From: Thereva unica
Lineage: Eukaryota > Arthropoda > Insecta > Diptera > Therevidae
Reading direction: 5' to 3'
NCBI GenBank assembly: GCA_949987705.1
Contig: OX465282.1
Location: 6,374,501-6,438,500 of the forward strand
DNA length: 64,000 nt
Below are positions 10,441 to 21,118 of this stretch, piece by piece. A model generated the notes under the pieces. It was not told where the DNA came from, searched no databases, and saw only the letters and a program-made list of their open reading frames with translations. The first letter of the stretch is position 1, and each line of letters opens with the position of its first letter. Both the position numbers and the translations under genes were made by a program.

Positions 10441-10737
10441 TCCTTGTCTCTTATACATCAAATGCTTACTGGCAGGATGGTGAGCTCGAGCCTAGACGAC
10501 TGTTCAGCCCGAAGAGCCGTAGAGCCGGAATTCTGTCCCTGCTATCTGTTTTCGTTGCGTTTCGTATCACGAGTAAAATAAGAGCTAGCCCCCCATACCA
10601 GTCTAGTGAGTTTCCTCTAACGTTTAGTGCCTCTGCCAATGGAATCGCTCAAACATCCTCTTCTTCTGACGGTAGTAGGTGGTGGATTTGGTCGTATAGA
10701 CCTCTAAGAGAGGACCCCGTACTTTTTCTGTGGAATT

Positions 10738-10905
10738 GCAGGTTGATAGTTCTCAACAATTGCTAATTGCAGGTTGATAGTTCTCAACATGTAGATCAAA
10801 AGACGAGCGCAAAGCCCATTAAGCTTCCTTCACCCCAAGGAGCTCTGGGGATATATCTGATTTTTGAATGTAAAACAATTATTTTTGTAGTAAAGAAATT
10901 TAGCC
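10738..10905 (+). repeat. Dispersed repeat shared with 59395-59545
   Basis: GGTTGATAGTTCTCAACATG, a CCCCAAGG...GGATATA block and a GAATGTAAAACAATTATT block occur in the same order here and at 59395-59545. The first motif is also locally duplicated at 10740-10760. The element type is unknown. Confidence 0.6.
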
Positions 10906-11981
10906 GAAAGACATTTTCCACAGAAAAAGTGTTGGGTTCTTTGTAATGGCGTGCGCCAAAACTATTGGAAATCTCAAAATCGCTTTTTCTATGCGCAGTG
11001 AGAGTGTCAAATCCCCACCATGAAAGCAGATTCATAAAGAAAAAAGCCACTCTGTTCGTTTAAAAACCAAAATCACCCGCTCATTTATATTCTCAATCAT
11101 CGACTCTTGTCGTGGTCAGATGCTATGGGGGAGTGTTGATGCCTGTGGAATTGTACATAAAATTCCCAATAGTTTTGGCGCAGATACTAGCTGGCTGTAC
11201 AGTTCACATTCGAATTGTCTTTCTTGGTCTGTGATACGTATTCCGAATATAGATACATACGAAAACATGAGCAATCGTTTCGGCTTCCGTATTCTTAGGT
11301 GAAAATTCTTCGGGCCATCAGGTGTAGCACTCGAATATTGCAATGTATGATCCTGTATAGACGCTTCACTTCGAGCTTTGTGGATGAGGGAAGAAGTGGG
11401 GTTGTACTGATTGTTCCTTAAATTCTTGGTGACGTAAGGTCTTATTACTCGCACCATAACTAAATATCTGCATTGACGTCATTTTAACTTCCATGTCTGA
11501 AATACCAACCAAACCATATTCATATTATTATTCAGGAATTTCTTCTTCTTCTGAGTGACTTCTTTCTCTCATTAACAACCGTGACCTGACTATGAAATAC
11601 CAATTGGGCGGAGGATCACATTTTGCGTGATGAAGACACAAACTATCTCACCTATCTGATCGTTACGGATCGTATAAGTTCCTTGACCAACGAAATGGTC
11701 GGTTCAATTTGATGGAGGGTGGATTGTCAGGGTTCGTTCATATTCTGCAATGACCTATGAACTAAAAACTATACCATTTAGACGCGCCGTGTGTGATAGC
11801 TGGACAGACATTACCTACCTTGATCAACGGCATGATCGTTTCATATAGCTCTCTTAAGGATCTGAATCGGTTTCCTTGCATAGGTGGCTGTATTGAGATT
11901 TCCGAACAATGTTACTTTATATTCTATTAGTTAGTTTTCATAATGAATAAACGATATTGTTGAGAAAGGGGAATATGCAGA
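10906..11981. other. Intronic DNA, no gene recognised
   Basis: A minus-strand open stretch of 113 codons (11116-11457) exists but shows no family motif I recognise and could be a transposon remnant. Nothing else could be supported. Confidence 0.4.
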
Positions 11982-12204
11982 GGTCCCTGTGCTGAAAGAC
12001 GAGCTGTCACGACACGACAAGTCGTTTGAGTTGAAAAAAGTGAAGCTACAGTCGAATTACGACTTTCAGTACAGAGGACTAGAATGGAAATGCTAAGTTG
12101 AGTTTAGACCCTTGTACTGAAAGTCGTGATTCGACTAAAACTACACTTTTTTCAATTCGAACGACTTGTCGTGTCGTGATGACTCGACTTTCAGCACAGG
12201 GGCC
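11982..12204. mobile_element. Palindromic MITE with ~100-bp inverted arms
   Basis: The left arm starts GGTCCCTGTGCTGAAAG and the right arm ends CTTTCAGCACAGGGGCC. The two ~100-bp arms remain complementary, with scattered mismatches, through the CACGACACGACAAGTCGTT region. The copy is flanked by AGA on both sides (11979-11981 and 12205-12207). A 3-bp duplication and GG(T/C)CCCTG ends suggest a PIF/Harbinger-type non-autonomous element, but this is inferred. Confidence 0.78.
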
Positions 12205-12611
12205 AGAGATTAGTTTGCAAGGAAAGCCAGTAGGTTTATTGGTCCTTTTTAGAATAAAAGAGTTGATCTATTTCGGCAGACTTCTTTTTATAGACTATGC
12301 AAAATTCTCATACTTCATACCCAAATCCAAATCAGACATCCTCGAATCCGCCTGAAACCCACTAAATGTCTAAACCTACCATCCATCCACTACATAAATC
12401 ACGAATCCTTCGTCCTTTTTTTTACATATTTTTTTCCTTTTTTAGATACAAACTTTTTTTTTCCATTGACTACAATTTATAAGCTAGTTTACGACATCCT
12501 GTATTGACCCCACCTTACCACTTTACAAACGACAGCCATACCCATTCTATCCCCACTCTCACGTCTAAGCATAAATTTTAAGTGATTTATTATTATTTTT
12601 TTCAATCATAC

Positions 12612-12832
12612 CTGATCACTTCCACCTATCCTCCGGCTCAGCCATCCGATATGCTTTAATTCTCCTATGACATTGACAAGGGCCCGATTTGCATCGTTTA
12701 GTGCCCTTTGAGTGCTGTTCCCCATCGCCGAGTGGAGGGCGTTAAACCACACCAGCGCCTCCTGGGAGTCAGACGCCCGTAAAATGCATGAGTGGATGCC
12801 ATCCGGTGAATGCAGCTCGATGCAGCGATTCT
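12612..12832 (-). CDS. Syn1: Syntrophin exon: second half of the split PH1 domain
   Basis: The 221-bp minus-strand exon (two bases plus 73 codons) encodes RCIELHSPDGIHSCILRASD, then EALVWFNALHSAMG, an alpha-helical stretch and GELKHIGWLSRR. In syntrophins this is the part of the N-terminal PH domain that lies after the inserted PDZ domain. The acceptor ATTCACAG lies just above 12832 and the donor GTATG is at 12607-12611. The exon ends in phase 0, matching the next exon at 8351-8433 about 4.2 kb away. The upstream PDZ exon was not found, so the upstream intron is long. Confidence 0.92.
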
Positions 12833-13573
12833 CTGTGAATATAAAAAAAATATATGGGGATGATATTTATATGTATACATACAGATACACGAGTACATAT
12901 AGAGTTGTGTTATGTATAAATTTATTCTAGATAAAAGATATTGCATTCAGAAGGATAAAATTTCGCCCCAAAGGAGGCGGCAGCTGACAATAAAGCTAGA
13001 TAGATAGCAATGGAGCTCGAAATTGCCAAGTGGTATAGAGCGGTGGTTGATGATAAGATATTTTGGGGTCGGAGGGGGGATAGAGGAAGATTTTTCACCA
13101 TCTGACAGGATATTTGCTAGTATCGAATCTGCTGTCTGGAGGATGTATCTGCCTGGTACAGGACGAGGGGGTTGGAGGTGCAAGGGGAAATTTAATAACA
13201 TTTTCATAAATTCTGACAGATTTATCGTTGGTAATATTTGCTTTATTTTACAAGAAGTAAAGCAGTGAATATTAGATTCAGCTTCATTGATCATAATATC
13301 CACTTGGGAAGTTTCTCAAGTCACTGAAAATGTGTGGTTTTGTTGTTACAAAATTTGGAATGCAAGAGGTTTTGGTGGAACTACTTTTCTATATGAATAT
13401 AGTATACAGTTTATAGTGAGGAAGGAAGGAGAGAAATGTATCAGACATGATTAGGGCCATGCAAGAACTTCAAATGTAGATTATATTGGTTTGAGTCTTT
13501 GAAGATGCAAAACAGATTAGTGTCAACCGTATAAATTGAGCTCATACCTATACACATCAACCATTTTTAGGGC
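12833..13573. other. Intronic DNA, no gene recognised
   Basis: AT-rich sequence with TATA/TACA-rich stretches near 12865-12900. No coding or repeat signature was recognised. Confidence 0.4.
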
Positions 13574-14062
13574 AACTGTTTTTTTTTTTTTATGTGATAG
13601 ACTAGAGACTTAGGGAAAGCCCCCTTTGTACTGTTCGACAATCTATTTTTTCCTATAGAATGTCGAACAGCAGCTCTAGCCAGAAGATGAGAAGTAGAGA
13701 GAGAAGTACATAGGAAGGAGCTGCCACAACCTAGCCGCGATATATTTTTTTTATTCCACCTACTTCCAACCATTTCGCGACTCTGGCATCGGGGCATTTG
13801 AGAAACAACTCGCTGGAGTGTTATGCCTCCTGAAACGAGTTGAATCTCTTCAACCAACCGATGACATGCGCTTGGTGGAGTAGGGAAGGACTAGCAAAGG
13901 CTATGACAGGAGGAATCAGGAATGTAGAGGGGAGAAGAAAGAAGGAAAGTTATGTGGGTGGAAAAGTGGAAAAGGCGAAGGACCGTGGGGCTGCCCGGGA
14001 TTCGAACCCGGGACCTCTGGGATAGTAGTCAGGCGCCTTACCCCTAGGCTACCGAGGCCCCC
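13574..14062 (-). repeat. tRNA-headed SINE-like element
   Basis: On the minus strand the sequence from 14062 to about 13988 resembles a tRNA. It has an A box TAGCCTAGGGG, a perfect B box GGTTCGAATCC and a 5-bp T stem. The acceptor stem has two mismatches and the anticodon stem does not pair, so it is unlikely to be a working tRNA. A roughly 400-bp unrelated body follows and ends in an A-rich run (T-run at 13581-13593 on plus). Similar tRNA-like sequence is at 17495-17600. A SINE explains this best; a tRNA pseudogene next to unrelated DNA is the alternative. Confidence 0.6.
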
Positions 14063-14912
14063 GTCCTACGTCCTATGAGGGATTAAAGGAGCATACAAAA
14101 AGAAGAAGAAATGACACCTGGAGATCTGCTACCAAAAACCGATCTTCATCTCACGAGGATATCGTTTCTAGGCATTTCGTATATAGATTAGGTACCAGGC
14201 ATTTCGAAAAACACTACAAACGAGGACAGCTGAATGCGAGTGACTTGTTCAGTAAAATGAAATAATACATAGTATTGCACTGGTCCACCAGACTCGTGAT
14301 TGGATTTAAGGAGCCTCCCCACTACGACGTATCATACCATGACCGTAACCGTATCGCCACAGACAAAAAAATATTCTTTCTAAAAATTAATATTAAACAA
14401 CGCCCACTAGACCGTTCCACCACCAACCAACGTGTCAATATTTAGACTTAAAGCTCAGATACTAGATCAGATCAGTAATTTTTGGTAACAAACCCTAAGG
14501 TCAGTGTGGATTGTTGAAGAAACCACTATTAATTAATCTACAAACTATTTGTAAGAAGGGACAAAACACTGATTTCAATTTTATTAAACTCATGGGTTAT
14601 TGGCTTTTCATCCGTCGTGCATTTGTTCAAATGGTGTGGTTCATCACTTTTCTTGGGGGCGAAGTATTATTTACAGGGGTTGGTTGCGCTGTGTCCGAAC
14701 GTGAGCCGAACATAGCACACTCAGGAACACTTCATTCCAGGCTCGAGGCTTGAAATGCTGCGTGGATAGCTAAGAGGTAATCAACCTGTCCCTAGCTCTC
14801 AATGAAACAGACCGAATATGGTGGATCTAGAGAACACGCTTTATAAATTCCCCAATCCGAAAGTGTGAACGATCACGCTGAAGGAATGAGTAGTACTGCT
14901 TGAATGTACTAC
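14063..14912. other. Unassigned DNA
   Basis: No recognisable gene. A plus-strand open stretch at 14511-14753 has no familiar motif. Confidence 0.4.
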
Positions 14913-15532
14913 TGTAACGAACCACGATTCGTTACTAATGTTCCCTCTCCCAACAAAGCTTTAGTAAAATAAATATTCGCCCAGTAGGCTGGGTGATTCT
15001 CCTTTGAAAGCTTCATTTCTAAGCTTTAAAGCTTCCTACCTCGACGAGCTTTCAAGCTATAAAATAAACCGATCCACTAGACCAAAATTAGTCTTTCACC
15101 AGACTCGTGTCGAAGTGTATGATCCGGCAATACCTGGGGGATGTTGTCTGGGCCTTGTCGAGGTGTATGATCCGACAGTGTTACTGGCAACATTTTCTAG
15201 ACTAGTGTCAAGGTATGACCCCACCAAACAACGACAATAGCGAACACCCCACTATACCCATATTCCGTAGACCGCAATAGTAACTAACCAGAACAAGCAT
15301 GTAGAGGTAGTTGCTTAACCATACTAGTAGATACATATATTCAGAAATAATAAGTAGTTACTTAGAGTTAAGAGATTAAAACTTTTAGTATATAAGGATT
15401 TTAAGTAAATAAAGAGATATTATTTTTGTAAGAAGGTGCTTGTTCTCACAAGACCCTAGACCACCATAGAGCTCCCGGCAACCCTCCCTTAAAAAATGAG
15501 GTTTAGATAACCACGGGCGAAACACCATAACA
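14913..15532. repeat. Probable solo LTR
   Basis: It starts TGTAACGAACC and ends CCATAACA, giving TGT...ACA ends. CTAC flanks both sides (14909-14912 and 15533-15536) as a 4-bp target duplication. AATAAAGAG near 15408 could be a polyadenylation signal. Three diverged GT(C)GAAGTGTATGATCC-like repeats lie at 15106-15220. No internal element was found, so it would be the product of LTR-LTR recombination. A 4-bp duplication alone is weak support. Confidence 0.5.
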
Positions 15533-15940
15533 CTACAAACGATGGGCTGGGGATTCTAGGTGGCCTCTAGCTTAGTTTATCTTTCCAATGATCTTTTCTT
15601 TTTCGCATGCCTCGAATATGAATTTCCATCAAACGAGCTTCAAAAACGTAAGGCTACGTTCAGACGGTGTATTTTCTAAAACAAATTTTTTATCAGTCAA
15701 TACGAAACGTAATTGCCTACAAAAAGTCCTGTTGCCATATTTTTCGAAAACTTAAGACTCTTTCGAAGTTTTTCAATGTCAAAGTTTGCAAAATTCACTT
15801 TTTAGCCAAATTTTTTGAGTGAAATTTTGTCCAAAGAACGATTTTTGATAACTTTGACCTTGAATAACTTTCAAAGGGTTAATCGGATCAACATTTTTGT
15901 AAGAACCAAAGTTGTAGAGAATTTCATTGTCACGCACGGC
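15533..15940. other. Unassigned DNA
   Basis: No gene or repeat boundary was recognised. Confidence 0.4.
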
Positions 15941-16703
15941 CAGAGGTGACGCTTTCATAGGTGCAAATGGTGCACTTGCACCGGGCGCAATTTAAGAAAT
16001 TAAGATTTAAAAAAAATGTAACCTGCGAAAAAAAAAATTATGGTTAAATTTTCAGCCGTTCTAAAGGAAGGTTCTAACAAAAAAAAAAAGCAGTACTAAG
16101 AAGTGGGAGGGGCTGTTATACCCGCAGCGGCGTATAAAGTCGTACTATTATAGATCTCTAGTTCAGCTAGAAGCACCTGTGTCCAGATAGCTGTTAAGTG
16201 AGACAATTTTTATTCTATGCAGGATTTTATAGTAAAAACTAATACGCGCTGCATGTATGAGTGACCACCTATTATCCCTTGAAATATGAAAACTTGCAGA
16301 ACAACGTAGAGACACCTCTATTATGGAGATTCGAGTGTATAGGTTTATAGATTTTCAGAGCTCAGGATTGTGCTGGAAATAGTTAGGGTAGTGCAGTTAA
16401 CACCGAAAAACATCCTGGAGCATTAAATAGCATTAGCGGAAGAGTTTTGTGAAGTTGAAGGAAGCGCAAGCAAACTTAGAACAAAGTTAGATCGCAAAGC
16501 AAATCTGGGAAGAGTCAGAGGTTGCACTTTCATAGGTGCAATTTGCACCTGGCGCAAATTCAGTGAAGAATTGAAAAAGTGTTTCCGTGCCTTCATTTTG
16601 ATATGTACATATATGAAAGGAACTGATACTACGATAAAAAAAATTAATGGGGGCACAATATGGTATATTGCACCGGGCGCAAAAAAGCCAAACGGCGGCC
16701 CTG
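15941..16703 (+). mobile_element. hAT-type non-autonomous element, copy 1
   Basis: It begins CAGAGGTGACGC and ends GGCGGCCCTG, short imperfect CAG...CTG termini. The flanking 8 bp are CGCACGGC (15933-15940) and CACACGGC (16704-16711), a 7/8 match as expected for a hAT 8-bp duplication. Internal GCACCGGGCGCAA motifs recur near both ends and in the middle. The whole length aligns with the inverted copy at 42217-43049. It has no transposase ORF. Confidence 0.75.
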
Positions 16704-17494
16704 CACACGGCCCTCGCACGGGGTTGTATGATCTATAGAAACTGAGATACATGTAAAACTCAGGAAAAACGCGCTATCTCCGGCGGCCATCTTTTTTTTG
16801 GGATTCCGAAACTGTTTTCTTCAAAAGTCACAAGGAAGCTGTGGACTAATTTTCAGCCATTTTGGAGTTTAGTCTAAAGTACATATTATCAAAGTATAAA
16901 TGAATTGCGAACTGAAAACTGAAAAGTAATTAAAATAATTTTACACTATTTCTTTAAATTTTTTTTTGGATCTTTGGGGGGCATTTGCTTAGTTACCTTG
17001 TGCCTTAATACGACATTGCCCCCAATGTTTTTCAAGCTGGGGGCTGGGTTCTAAGATCATTATTTAGCTATTAAATCCCCCAGGGGGTCTTCAAAGACTG
17101 TCCTGGATTGTTTCACCTCTGAAATCCTACAGCAGGAAAACAATATTATGTTGATGTGCATTCTAGGCCATGAAGGCCATAAAGGTAATGAAACTGCCGA
17201 TGACCTGGCTATAATAATGGCAAACTCATCATCATGAGCTTAAACAGCTGCTACTTGGATCGGCCAGCAAGAATTGGGTCAACCGGCTCTTTCTAATAGA
17301 CACAAAACGAGGACGTTCTTCAAGCCAAAGGAATCATTGAAATCGACAAAGCTGAAGCGGGCGAACTTTTCAATTTCCAGAGTTTATTCTCTTCAATCCA
17401 TCAAACCAAGTTTGCTCTACTAGACATGGCCTGAACTACATGACGAAGTAGTACTACAAAGGGTAAGTGTTAAGGTTAGTTCTTTCAGTTAAAA
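16704..17494. other. Unassigned DNA
   Basis: No gene recognised. Confidence 0.4.
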
Positions 17495-17600
17495 AAACTA
17501 GACCTCGGTAGACTAGGTATTAAGCCGTTTGACTGCTATCCCAGAGGTTACGGTTCGAGCCCGTTCAGAAAACCTTGCCCACTTCTTCTGGCTTCTTCTC
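17495..17600 (+). repeat. Second tRNA-like SINE head
   Basis: CCTCGGTAGACTAGG, GACTGCTATCCCAGAGGT and the B-box-like GGTTCGAGCCC are spaced as in the tRNA-like head at 13988-14062. A pyrimidine-rich CTTCTTC stretch and an A-run at 17610-17620 follow. It is more diverged than the first copy. Confidence 0.5.
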
Positions 17601-19381
17601 TATCTTCGCAAAAAAAAAATTTAGGTTTTCTTGATTTCTCCAACTTTAATTTTTACCTGAGTTCCCATACGTTCCGGAAAAATAAAGCCTGAATTCGCCC
17701 AACAGAACATGAAATTTAGTTTGAACGTAAAAGCTCTCTGAAAAGAGAGTAATCAACTGGAATAATGGAATATAATTCCAGTGAACTTTTGCATTCCAAA
17801 ATTCTGGCAAAAAAGCAACAAATCCTAGTTTCTGAAATTGCGCCCCCGAAAAATTGCGCCCGGCGCAAGGTCACCATTCGCATCTACGAACGTTCTGTCG
17901 TGATAATATTATTGCATAGGAACGGGTTAAGTAATATAATAGCATGTTGTTTAATTTCCCTCTCTATTTTGTCTTTTGTACTAAAAATTTCACTCTGATA
18001 TTGCCCTTTACGACGAGAGTTTACTTCAAAGCTCTAGTCTTCCACTTATAAAAAATCCTTAGATGATTTATAGAGATTTTCGTGATTACACGATACTGGT
18101 TAAAGGTTGAAGAAGAAACTTCAAAAGTAGCGTCGTTTTAGTTAAATACTTTCACCGCCGCTACTTTACATAGTTATTCCCATAAACCAAAAATTTCTTT
18201 TTTGTAAAAGAACTCAACCTTTTTGGTGTAAATTAATTTCAATTAAAACTAAATTTCGCTGATTATAAACATTTTGCCATTCTTTTCGGAAATCCTACAT
18301 TTAATTTCCACCTCTCACAAAAAAAAAAAAAAACAATTTTATTTCGTTGAAATTCCAGCAAAATTTTAATTTTATTTTTCTGCCTGAAAGAATTCTTTCC
18401 ACCAACTACAGTCGCACTAGTTTCTTTCATTTACCGCCATACCAGCCGACCGCTCCTGCTACCCTATATTAATCATTTCTAATTAAAACGCAATAAGGCT
18501 GCATATATACACCCCCGAACATAGCAAGGAGCAATTCGTCTCTAATTATTCCGCCATTAAGCAATTTCAGATTTTCCGTCTGTCCGTCTGTCGTAGGAGT
18601 AGAGTAGTATAGTAGGGTGTGGCGGCGGCGACGGGGCGACGCGCGGAGGTTGAAGAAGAATATGGTGTTGGATGGTGTCCTTTCCGGTTGCTTAAGTTCA
18701 TTAAAATTTCTAATTGAAATTTATGTTTTAATAAAGCCACCACCACCGAGGCTCTCTCTCTCTCTGCTGAAGCAACTAAGGCAAAGCTAAATGCCAGAAT
18801 AAGCTATATGTATATAAGGCGCAGCACCACCAGACATTCACAAATATGCTTAAAATGCATTTCCCTGGCAGTCGAGAGCTAGACTAGGATTTCAGACAAC
18901 TAAACATTAATGCAAATGCAGAAATATATAACAACAACGGAAAAAGGAAAAATAACTAGAGGAAGACGAAGGATTATTAAGTAGACAGCAAAAAAAAAAT
19001 AGAAAAAATAGCAGCAACGTTGTTAGCAGTGGCATAACCAACGAGACGCCATACAGAGATGAGGTTAAATACATGCCCCCGTGGTTTTCTGCTGCTGGTC
19101 GCAGAATGAAGATATCCTGGTGAGAAGACGTTGCTATGGAAATCTTGGCATACTTATAGAAAACTCAGTCCATACCTCCCCCATACCCACAAGCCAGAAA
19201 AGCAGAGAACGATGAAGAAAAAAAAGCAACTATGGTGAAAACTAAATACAGGATATATGCACACCGAATCCTGGGTGAGAATGCAAATCTACAAAAGGGA
19301 TAAATGAGACCAAAGAAATTAATGCACAGAAATATATTCACTAGACCGAGGCATCTTCACAGGACTTCAGGATTTTCGGGG
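17601..19381. other. Unassigned DNA, with a hAT-MITE fragment
   Basis: Around 17840-17880 two GCGCCC(C/G)-type motifs typical of the hAT MITE occur, probably a remnant. A CT/CTCT simple repeat lies at 18750-18762. No coding sequence recognised. Confidence 0.4.
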
Positions 19382-20122
19382 TGTTCAAGGACGACCTTAA
19401 AACAATAAAAAAGACGACCCTAAAACAATAAAAAATAATAATTTAAACATTTAATAATACTACAGATAATAATAAATAAAATAAAACATAACTTACAAAC
19501 CAAACAACACCTTATAAAAACAAACAACACTGACAGTTCATAGTCAGTGATACCAACGTACAAATTAAATTGAAAATACTCAACATAGAATAAGAGAAAC
19601 GTAGAATTATTACCCCACCGAAAACGAAGGCATTGCCAGGCACTCTCTCCCAGAAATATCTAGAATTATGTATTTTAATTGAAAAGGGAGGAGAAAGTAA
19701 AACCGTTGAGGCCAAAGACCTCAGTGCCTTCGTCTAGGATATATAAAGGAAATCATGCATAGGTTTAGCTCTCTTGTTTTCTTATAACATTTAGTGCATG
19801 TATGTTTAAAGTAAAATTTAAAAGTTGTTAGAAATAAAACCGGAGTCATTTGAAATATTTCAAGTAAAATTTAAAAGTTGTTAAAAGAAAAAGCGGAGTC
19901 ATTTAATTATTTAAAGTAAAAATTAAAAGTCGTTCAAGTAAAAGCGGAGTTATTTAAAATTGCATTGTAAAAATTATAGAATTACATCAGTGAAAGTGAA
20001 TTGTAATTTTGAGATCATTTTGGAAATTCAAATAAAATTTTGTAGTTTGTATAAAATCAAATCAGTGACTTTTAATTAACAATATATGTGAAGTGCGTAA
20101 AAAGAAAAGGGATGTCGGAACA
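19382..20122 (+). repeat. 5' LTR of the BEL/Pao element
   Basis: TGTTCAAGG...GTCGGAACA. It contains three diverged copies of an AAAAGTTGTT/AAAAGTCGTT...GGAGTYATTT unit (about 19820-19955). It differs from the 3' LTR at roughly two sites (CACTCTCTCC versus CACTTTCTCC; GAGGCCAAAG versus GAGGTCAAAG). Confidence 0.95.
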
Positions 20123-20127
20123 TTTTT

Positions 20128-20146
20128 TGGTCCTTCGAGCCGGATC
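20128..20146 (+). other. Primer binding site (tRNA-Tyr type)
   Basis: TGGTCCTTCGAGCCGGATC lies five T residues after the LTR and is complementary to the 3' end of insect tRNA-Tyr as I recall it. Confidence 0.75.
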
Positions 20147-20194
20147 CCTTAAAAACTAGTTAGTAACATCGTTTGATTATTTTATAAAAAGTGA

Positions 20195-20545
20195 ACTGTG
20201 AGCGTCTAACGGGCGTTAAAAAGTTAAACTACCTTCGTCTAACGGGCGTTGAAAAATTGTTTAATAATAAGTGAACTATGTGCGTCTAACGGGCGTTAAA
20301 AAACTAAACTATATTCGTCTAACGGGCGTTGAAAAATAGTTTAATACTAAGTGAATTGTGTGCGTCTAACGGGCGTTAAAAAAAAAACTAAATTATATTC
20401 GTCTAACGGGCGTTAAATTTTTACTCTATTCGTCTAACGGACGTTTGAAAATTAAATTCTATTCGTTTAACGGGCGTTAAAATAGAAACTCTATTCGTCT
20501 AACGGACTTTAAAAACTATTGTATGATCGTCTAACGGACATTCAT
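20195..20545 (+). repeat. Ten-copy CGTCTAACGGGCGTT array in the BEL leader
   Basis: Ten copies of CGTCTAACGG(G/A)CGTT-like motif are spaced 25-45 bp apart between PBS and ORF. The first six alternate (GTGCGTCTAAC then TTCGTCTAAC), giving a ~75-bp higher-order unit repeated three times. Each copy contains AACGGGCGTT, which can form a short hairpin. Copies 7, 9 and 10 are degenerate. Confidence 0.92.
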
Positions 20546-21118
20546 GCCTAATAAAATTTTGTGAACAGTTAAAATATAACAGTGGAACTTCAAGAAAAAA
20601 GGACATACAGCTATTAACGGCACAGGAAGCAACGGACAATGATGAAGTGGTAGCCATCCTTACAATAAAAATTGAAATAGCAGAATCAGCTGGTGAGTCC
20701 GTTCCATTTTATTATATCTATATTTTACTAAAACTCTAAATATACATATCTAAAATTAAACAAAGGTGAATTGTGACGGTATAAACTGCATAAACTCAAC
20801 GCCTTTATATTCAAAATTTACAATACGTGCCTAAATTGAACTGCTCCGCGAATTAACAATTGACTAATCAATATATGTGTATATTTTATTGGTGAACTAA
20901 AACTAAAATTTAAAATAACGAATTAATTCAATAAACGTTTGAAGTGTAATAAAATATATGAACTATAAATCGATAAAGGTGCTTTTCATTCACTTTCATT
21001 AAGATTCCATACTAAATTCGGTCGCTTAATAAACTGAGAATTAGTGTTATAGTGATATTGTTTTACGTTTTGAACATTAAAGCAAAGTTCGCGAAATTCA
21101 ATTAAGAAGTTATTAAAC
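20546..21118 (+). other. BEL leader, remainder
   Basis: AT-rich untranslated sequence before the ORF. A GTGAGT donor-like site lies at 20693, so a leader intron is possible but unproven. Confidence 0.5.

Noticed and set aside
12712..12946. Open frames on both strands over the syntrophin exon
   Set aside because: A different frame matches syntrophin and is bounded by splice sites in correct phase; these do not.
13988..14062. Functional tRNA gene
   Set aside because: A and B boxes are good, but two acceptor mismatches and a non-pairing anticodon stem make a SINE head or pseudo-tRNA more likely.
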